DNA from: Haliotis asinina
Taxonomy: Eukaryota; Mollusca; Gastropoda; Lepetellida; Haliotidae
Reading direction: 5' to 3'
Assembly (NCBI RefSeq): GCF_037392515.1
Contig: NC_090288.1
Location: 15,295,969 to 15,359,968 of the forward strand
Length of the DNA stretch: 64,000 nt
Part shown: in pieces, positions 59,241-64,000 of the stretch
How the letters are laid out: each line of letters starts with the position of its first letter
How positions within the stretch are numbered: the stretch's first letter is position 1
Translations under genes and position numbers: made by a program
The notes under the pieces: model-generated
What the model saw: the letters and a program-made list of their open reading frames with translations, nothing else
The model's database searches: none
What the model was told of the DNA's origin: nothing

Positions 59241-59821
59241 TGTATCTTATTCTCTAATCGGCTTATGTTTTGTTGACTGTCAGAATTCAAATCCAATTTC
59301 GACAATAATTACCGTCAGACACAGAGATCATGGCACAATTTGTTTTACTGAGCAGGTGTGGTTAAATCCACGTCCTGTGTTTTTAAGTATAACAGGAAAC
59401 GGACAGTGCACTGAATCTACAATTGCGCAACTGATCGATAAGTACTTAAAGACATGTACATAAAGTCATGTAATGTGGAAGTAAACACACCACCCTGAAT
59501 TTAGCTATGCTGCTTTAGCTAACCCTAAGATATGACAGAATAAACATCCTGTTTTCTGCAAAGAGATGAAGTTACCTGTAGATTCCAAGATATTTGGAAC
59601 AGAATTCTTGATTTTGTATATGTGTGTTTATGTAATATGTGTGTATATGTTTGAAAACCCTCATCGACAGTGATTGCGAAATATGCACTTCCTGTAAAGT
59701 TCTCTTCCGTGACAAGCAGCCACCAATTTGATTATTTCAGTGGGGTTATTGTGATTTCAAACGTCTTATCGATCAGTCAGATTCGAGTAGTTTCGGTATA
59801 CGGTAAACAATTATCATGACA

Positions 59822-59988
59822 CGAGGTATCGGGTGTCGTGACATGGGTGACACGTGTCGTCCTGTCTCATTTGCTTTGGTCGATGCTCATGCTGTTGACC
59901 ATTGGATTACCTCGTCGAGACTCGATTAGCTACAGACCGCCTCCATACAGGTGGAACATTGCTGAGTGTGGCGTTAAACAACAAACAA
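59822..59988 (+). repeat. SINE-B copy, 5' truncated
   Basis: GACATGGGTGACACGTGTCG, CTACAGACCGCCTCCATACAG, GAGTGTGGCGTTAAACAAC. Confidence 0.8.
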
Positions 59989-60308
59989 ACAAACAAATAA
60001 ACACACACACATATAAATGCAATCAATGGATATAAAGAGTCCTCTGCTGTTGGTATATAATCATTGATCATATGATATCAGTTAAATTCCGGAAACTTTG
60101 CTCCTTTAAATGGTTTATGGTTCACCTAAATAACCAAATCAGTTTAAATGCTTATCGCAACCTACATATTTGAGTATCTTTGCAGGCCATTTAATTGTCC
60201 TAAGACGACCTCAATCTGACCTCTCATTCCGCCATCACTGGGAACATTGATGTGAGGTCTACTTGGTCAGTCTGGCCGTACTTAAGTGGACATAGACGGA
60301 AGGACAGG

Positions 60309-60561
60309 ATGGACGCGGATGACAATGTAACTCGGTTGACGTTTGGGCGCCAAGAATTCTTGACCATCCAGCCAGAAATTGCGATCCCGATTTTGTTTAT
60401 ACTTGGGCTTGCAACAGTTGTCGGAACATTAGGAAATGGCCTGATTCTGGTGTCCGTGGCAACGAGAAAGTCTCTTCACAACGTGGAGTCTATCTTCATC
60501 GTCAACCTCGCCTGCTCCGACCTGTACGTGACGGCGATAGCGGACCCAATGAGTATCATAG
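60309..60561 (+). CDS. Rhodopsin-class GPCR, first coding exon (TM1-TM2)
   Basis: Seven-transmembrane G-protein coupled receptor, plasma membrane. Only this exon is in the window: ATG 60309 (A at -3, G at +4) to the donor GTAAGC at 60562, ending in phase 1 after SII-G. The N-terminus has an NVT glycosylation site at residues 6-8. TM1 carries the GN motif (TLGNGLILVSV), TM2 the LAxxD motif (IVNLACSDLYV), both diagnostic for class A. The phrase HNVESIFIVNLACSDLY resembles moody/Tre1- and melatonin-receptor-like invertebrate receptors, but ligand class cannot be told from two helices. An in-frame extension upstream lacks an ATG (only GTG at 60252), so 60309 is chosen. Later exons lie right of the window. 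Confidence 0.85.
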
Positions 60562-61970
60562 GTAAGCTGGAGAAATGATTATATGTGAATATGCTCTTAC
60601 ATTTACCGGCGACGTTTGTATGTGTGACAGGACGTATGTTTGAGTCAGTAAGTTAGTCCGAACGTGAACATTATATATTGGTGTGTGTCACCATGATCAT
60701 GACACTGAATAATCAAGGAACATATTGTGATTAAATCGTTTGATTAGAAGGAACTACAGGTTCCACTACATAATATCAGAATCACATGCTCCCTGAGAGC
60801 GTATCGTATGCAGAAACAGACATGTGACAGCTGTGATTGGATGAAACGGTGTAAGATTTTGATGTTTTTCAAAAGCACATTCATCCAGTAATTAAAACTG
60901 ATAACACTTTTTGCATTTAGTGCTATTGTTTTTACCACCATGACTTATGCTTATTGTGTGTACAGACATTTTCGTGGGTGTAGTAGGTGGCATTTGGTGC
61001 GAAACTGAGGTTGATGTGTTCAGTTTCCTGCGCTCGGAAAATTATCAGGATAAGTTAGCCGGAATTTGTGTTTTATTGTAGTTTAAAGGCGAGACTGAAC
61101 CCATAAGGTACATTGAATGGGTGTTGACAGCTCGGAAGATTTAAAAAATAGATACCGTTATTAAAGAAATCAATGGGAATACATTGGTGTTGTGTAACCA
61201 ATAGATCATGGCACTGCAAGGACTGCAACTCTGGAAACCCGACCTTTTGAATAGGTATATCAGACAGACACACAGATTTTAATCAGTCATTTTGGCCAAC
61301 TGGCCCATATTACAGTTGTTGTTACAACAATTTTGTTGTCAAGTGATAAGAAAATAGGAAAATAACTACATTTAAACACTGTTTGAAACATTTTTGGATA
61401 ATACACATTTCATAAATCTTGCTGTGACTTTAACGGTATGTCCGTTAAGTGAATTCTTCAAATTTATCATTTGAGATTTACAGATATTCTCAAATCTTTA
61501 AATTCTGGACATTGTAGTAAAATATGAATTTCATCCTGGACTTGTCCACCGTTACAGTGGTTACATAAAGTCCTGTCTTTCAGTTAATAGTGACACATAC
61601 ATGTTTTATTCAAGAAAGAAATTCAAATGACCCAGAGGTAGAAAACCTGATCTGTCGTTGCAACGAACTAGGTTGATAAAACGTTATTTCAGTTTCAAAT
61701 TGTATCTGTTTGCTTCTAAACGTTATCATAATTAACAATGTAGGCACTTGTTATTGTGCTCTTGAAGTGCAGAAAACAGAGCAATAGTTCATTTTGTTAT
61801 ATCTGCCATGCTGCAAAAAACTTGATCAACGTATAGAGAACGAACAGTTGTATGTCACAAATTTAGAAAAAACGACAGAAAATAGAATAGTTTGACACAT
61901 TCGACGCGTAACAAGGTATAATGTCCGTTTCTTCACATGCGCAAAACAACCACCACTCTGAAAATTACAG
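60562..61970 (+). other. GPCR intron, no exon seen
   Basis: No TM3-like exon or known element recognised on either strand. Confidence 0.5.
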
Positions 61971-61977
61971 TCAAATC

Positions 61978-62310
61978 CCGACGAGTCGAATGCCGGCCTC
62001 TCGAATATTATGCATAACTCGAAGTACCTGTCGGTCCCGACCAACATACTCGAAAACCACACTGGTTATTGGCAACTGATCGAGGGTATAACAAGACAGT
62101 GTGTACAGTGTGTACAGTGAAAATACAGAGAGCACAATCACTAGCGAATTGATAATTGTATCGGAGCTGACCCTTCGGTACTCGGGAGAGTTGAACATGG
62201 TCGACAAGACGCTTGGAATAACAATGGCTGGCATCAAGGGTCAGACTATGTCAGTGGTCACTGGAGCGACAATGATTGATGGCACCAATCTTCCGCTCTC
62301 CGGACAATAG
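61978..62310 (+). mobile_element. pogo/Tigger-like element remnant
   Basis: TA followed by CAGTCAAATCCCGACGAGTC and TCGAATGCCGG, a typical pogo-type end. Further on, 62212-62300 reads MAGIKGQTMSVVTGATMIDG + TNLP, which loosely resembles the K-x-R-x-TVLxxANADGxxKLP block of pogo transposases. Right end not found. Confidence 0.4.
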
Positions 62311-62596
62311 TGTGCAGTTAAATCTGTGACCTAGATTGTTGCACAGTGAACAGTACTGAATGCCCCTTGCTCTAACGACATGATTTTCACCCACTGAAAT
62401 CCCCTGGATACAATATAATCCAACGCCAACCTTTCTCAGTGTTCCAGTTCCTTGTTATAAGGGCAAATGTTATGCCAAAGGGTCTACTTGGCAAATTAGC
62501 TGTTCTTATCAGCTGAAAAATTATTGTGTGTGTACATAATTCAGTGAGGAACTTTGGATAATACCTGGCTTTTCAATCAGAGAAAATGTATCTGCA

Positions 62597-63312
62597 AATT
62601 AAATCACAGGCAACCTGTAGCGCAAATGGATGGTGCGGCATAGAGAATATGGCCAGTCTTTACATGCGAGCGTACTTTCGTACCTTCCTCGCTTCGGTTC
62701 GAAAAACATTTTCCATGTCAAAATGTCGCCACCATGAAAGGTATTCGTCCGTTTCTCCACTCGGTTATGCTCTCACATTTCCAACCCCATGTTGAACAGT
62801 TACTCACGTGAAATATTATTCCATATTGAATACTTAAATTACCTCCCCTGCTTCATTCGCCCATTACACCAAAAGTGTTTTTCTTGTAGAATAAACGTTC
62901 TAACAGTAGCGATAACAGATAAGGCAAATAAACTCCAACGGGTTCATGATAAAATTAGGCAATACGATATTTCTTTTTAATTTCTGCATATTCTTGTTCC
63001 GTCGCTCCGTTCAACCGGAGGCTAGCAAGGGTAATGCAGGCGAAGAACGATCTGAATACGACGAGTGGCGCTTAAAATGTTGAATAACACATATTTCACG
63101 TCAGTAGTTATCAAACATGGGGTAAGAAATGTGAGAGCACAGCCAAGTGAGGAAATGGGAGTGTACCTTTGATGGTGGCGATATTTCAGTTTGACATGAA
63201 AAATATTTTTCGATCCGAAAAGAGGAAAGTACGTTGCCAACCTTTGCTCGCATACAAGGAGACTTGTTATATTCGCTATGTTGCGCAACCCCATTTGCCT
63301 GTGATTAAATAT
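62597..63312. mobile_element. 716-bp fold-back element with ~250-bp inverted arms
   Basis: Left arm 62597-62845 and right arm 63060-63312 are inverted copies. Shared words, in order: TTAAATCACAGGCAA/TTTAATCACAGGCAA, CATGCGAG/TATGCGAG, CGTACTTTC, TCGCCACCAT, TGCTCTCACATTTC, ACCCCATGTT and GACGTGAAATAT/CACGTGAAATAT. The centre of about 215 bases is unique. No protein recognised. Confidence 0.85.
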
Positions 63313-63744
63313 ACTCTGTTTTATTTGTGGTTATTTCCTACTATATTGTTCCGTATGAATGTGTGAGGTGGTTATAAACGACAGATTAGGCTTCTCTTGT
63401 TTCAGTGCCACCTTCGTTATAACGCTGTAAGAGATCGGGTAATTCATAGAGTGGAAACAGGATGTCGGTTGGAATAAAATAGTAGTATGGTGTTTTGGGG
63501 TGGTTTATTTTTATATATCTGCGGGCTGGACGGCTTTTTATACACGTGGTTTTGTTAATGTAAACAAATAGGTTTGGTGGCTTATAATTACATCTTTGCC
63601 TATTGTGCAAGCTCCGTATTGACGTCGTTATCTTGTAGTCATTTGTTCTACTTAGTACCCACGTTTGGCATTAAAATTCCTTTGGAATTTCTTTCGTCGG
63701 TCATGTAGTGTAACTGGGTATCTGTCGTATCCTTTCGCTGTCGA

Positions 63745-64000
63745 CCCGTGAAGGTCCCGGGGTAGAATGGACCTTCAGCCACCCATGCTTGCAATAAAAG
63801 GCGACCCTGCTTGTCGTAAGAGGCGACTAACGGGATCGAGTGGTCAGGCTTGCTGACTTGGTTGACACATGTCACTGGTTCCCAATTGCACAGATCGATG
63901 CTCATGTTGTTGGTCACTGGATTGTCTGGTCCAGACTTGATTATTTACAGACCGCTGCCATATGGCTGGAATAGCGAGTGTGGCGTAAAACTAAACTCAC
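63745..64000 (+). repeat. SINE-B copy, running to the window end
   Basis: GACCCGTGAAGGTCCCGGGG, AAAAGGCGACCCTGCTTGTC, tail GGCGTAAAACTAAACTCAC. The best-preserved copy of the family here. Confidence 0.9.

Noticed and set aside
60252..60308. N-terminal extension of the GPCR
   Set aside because: In-frame extension has only a GTG; the first ATG in frame is 60309 with a good start context.

Overview
The window is animal nuclear DNA with small exons, GT-AG introns, about 10-20 dispersed repeats per 20 kb and many ACTC/GTGAGT tracts. The repeat families (a tRNA-headed SINE and a second short element that both end in a ...AAACTAAACTCACTCAC tail) and the protein matches suggest a gastropod mollusc, probably a vetigastropod such as abalone. 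The organism is an inference from remembered repeat style, not a database result.

Layout. (1) 226-7751, + strand: the 3' part of DCLRE1C (Artemis nuclease), nine exons, 5' end outside the window, with a very long acidic C-terminal tail. (2) 7752-13450: 3' UTR and gene-free DNA with one decayed LINE. (3) 16989-18892, - strand: TMEM167B (kish-B), three exons including a first coding exon of only 10 bases, so it is almost invisible to ORF scanning; its 3' UTR probably runs towards 13470. (4) 18893-23530: a probable shared, head-to-head promoter region for TMEM167B and IARS1, followed by repeats. (5) 23531-50692, + strand: complete IARS1 (cytosolic isoleucyl-tRNA synthetase), 29 coding exons, 3840 coding bases, 1279 residues; all exon phases join without a break. 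(6) 50693-60308: a gene-free stretch rich in SINEs, Tc1/mariner scraps and inverted-repeat elements. (7) 60309-60561, + strand: the first coding exon of a rhodopsin-class GPCR (TM1-TM2); the rest lies beyond the window. (8) 60562-64000: intron or intergenic DNA with a pogo-like end and a 0.7-kb fold-back element.

The genes are ordinary housekeeping or repair genes and do not form a pathway together. The less ordinary content is: three SUMO-interaction-like motifs in the Artemis tail; the hidden TMEM167B gene and its likely bidirectional promoter with IARS1; two SINE families sharing one 3' tail; a modular repeat with constant ends and a variable number of ~173-bp inner units; several inverted-repeat elements, one sitting inside a 32-bp minisatellite. 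I found no evidence of a new multi-gene system. Coordinates of exons were read base by base and checked for phase; repeat borders are approximate to about 10-20 bases.
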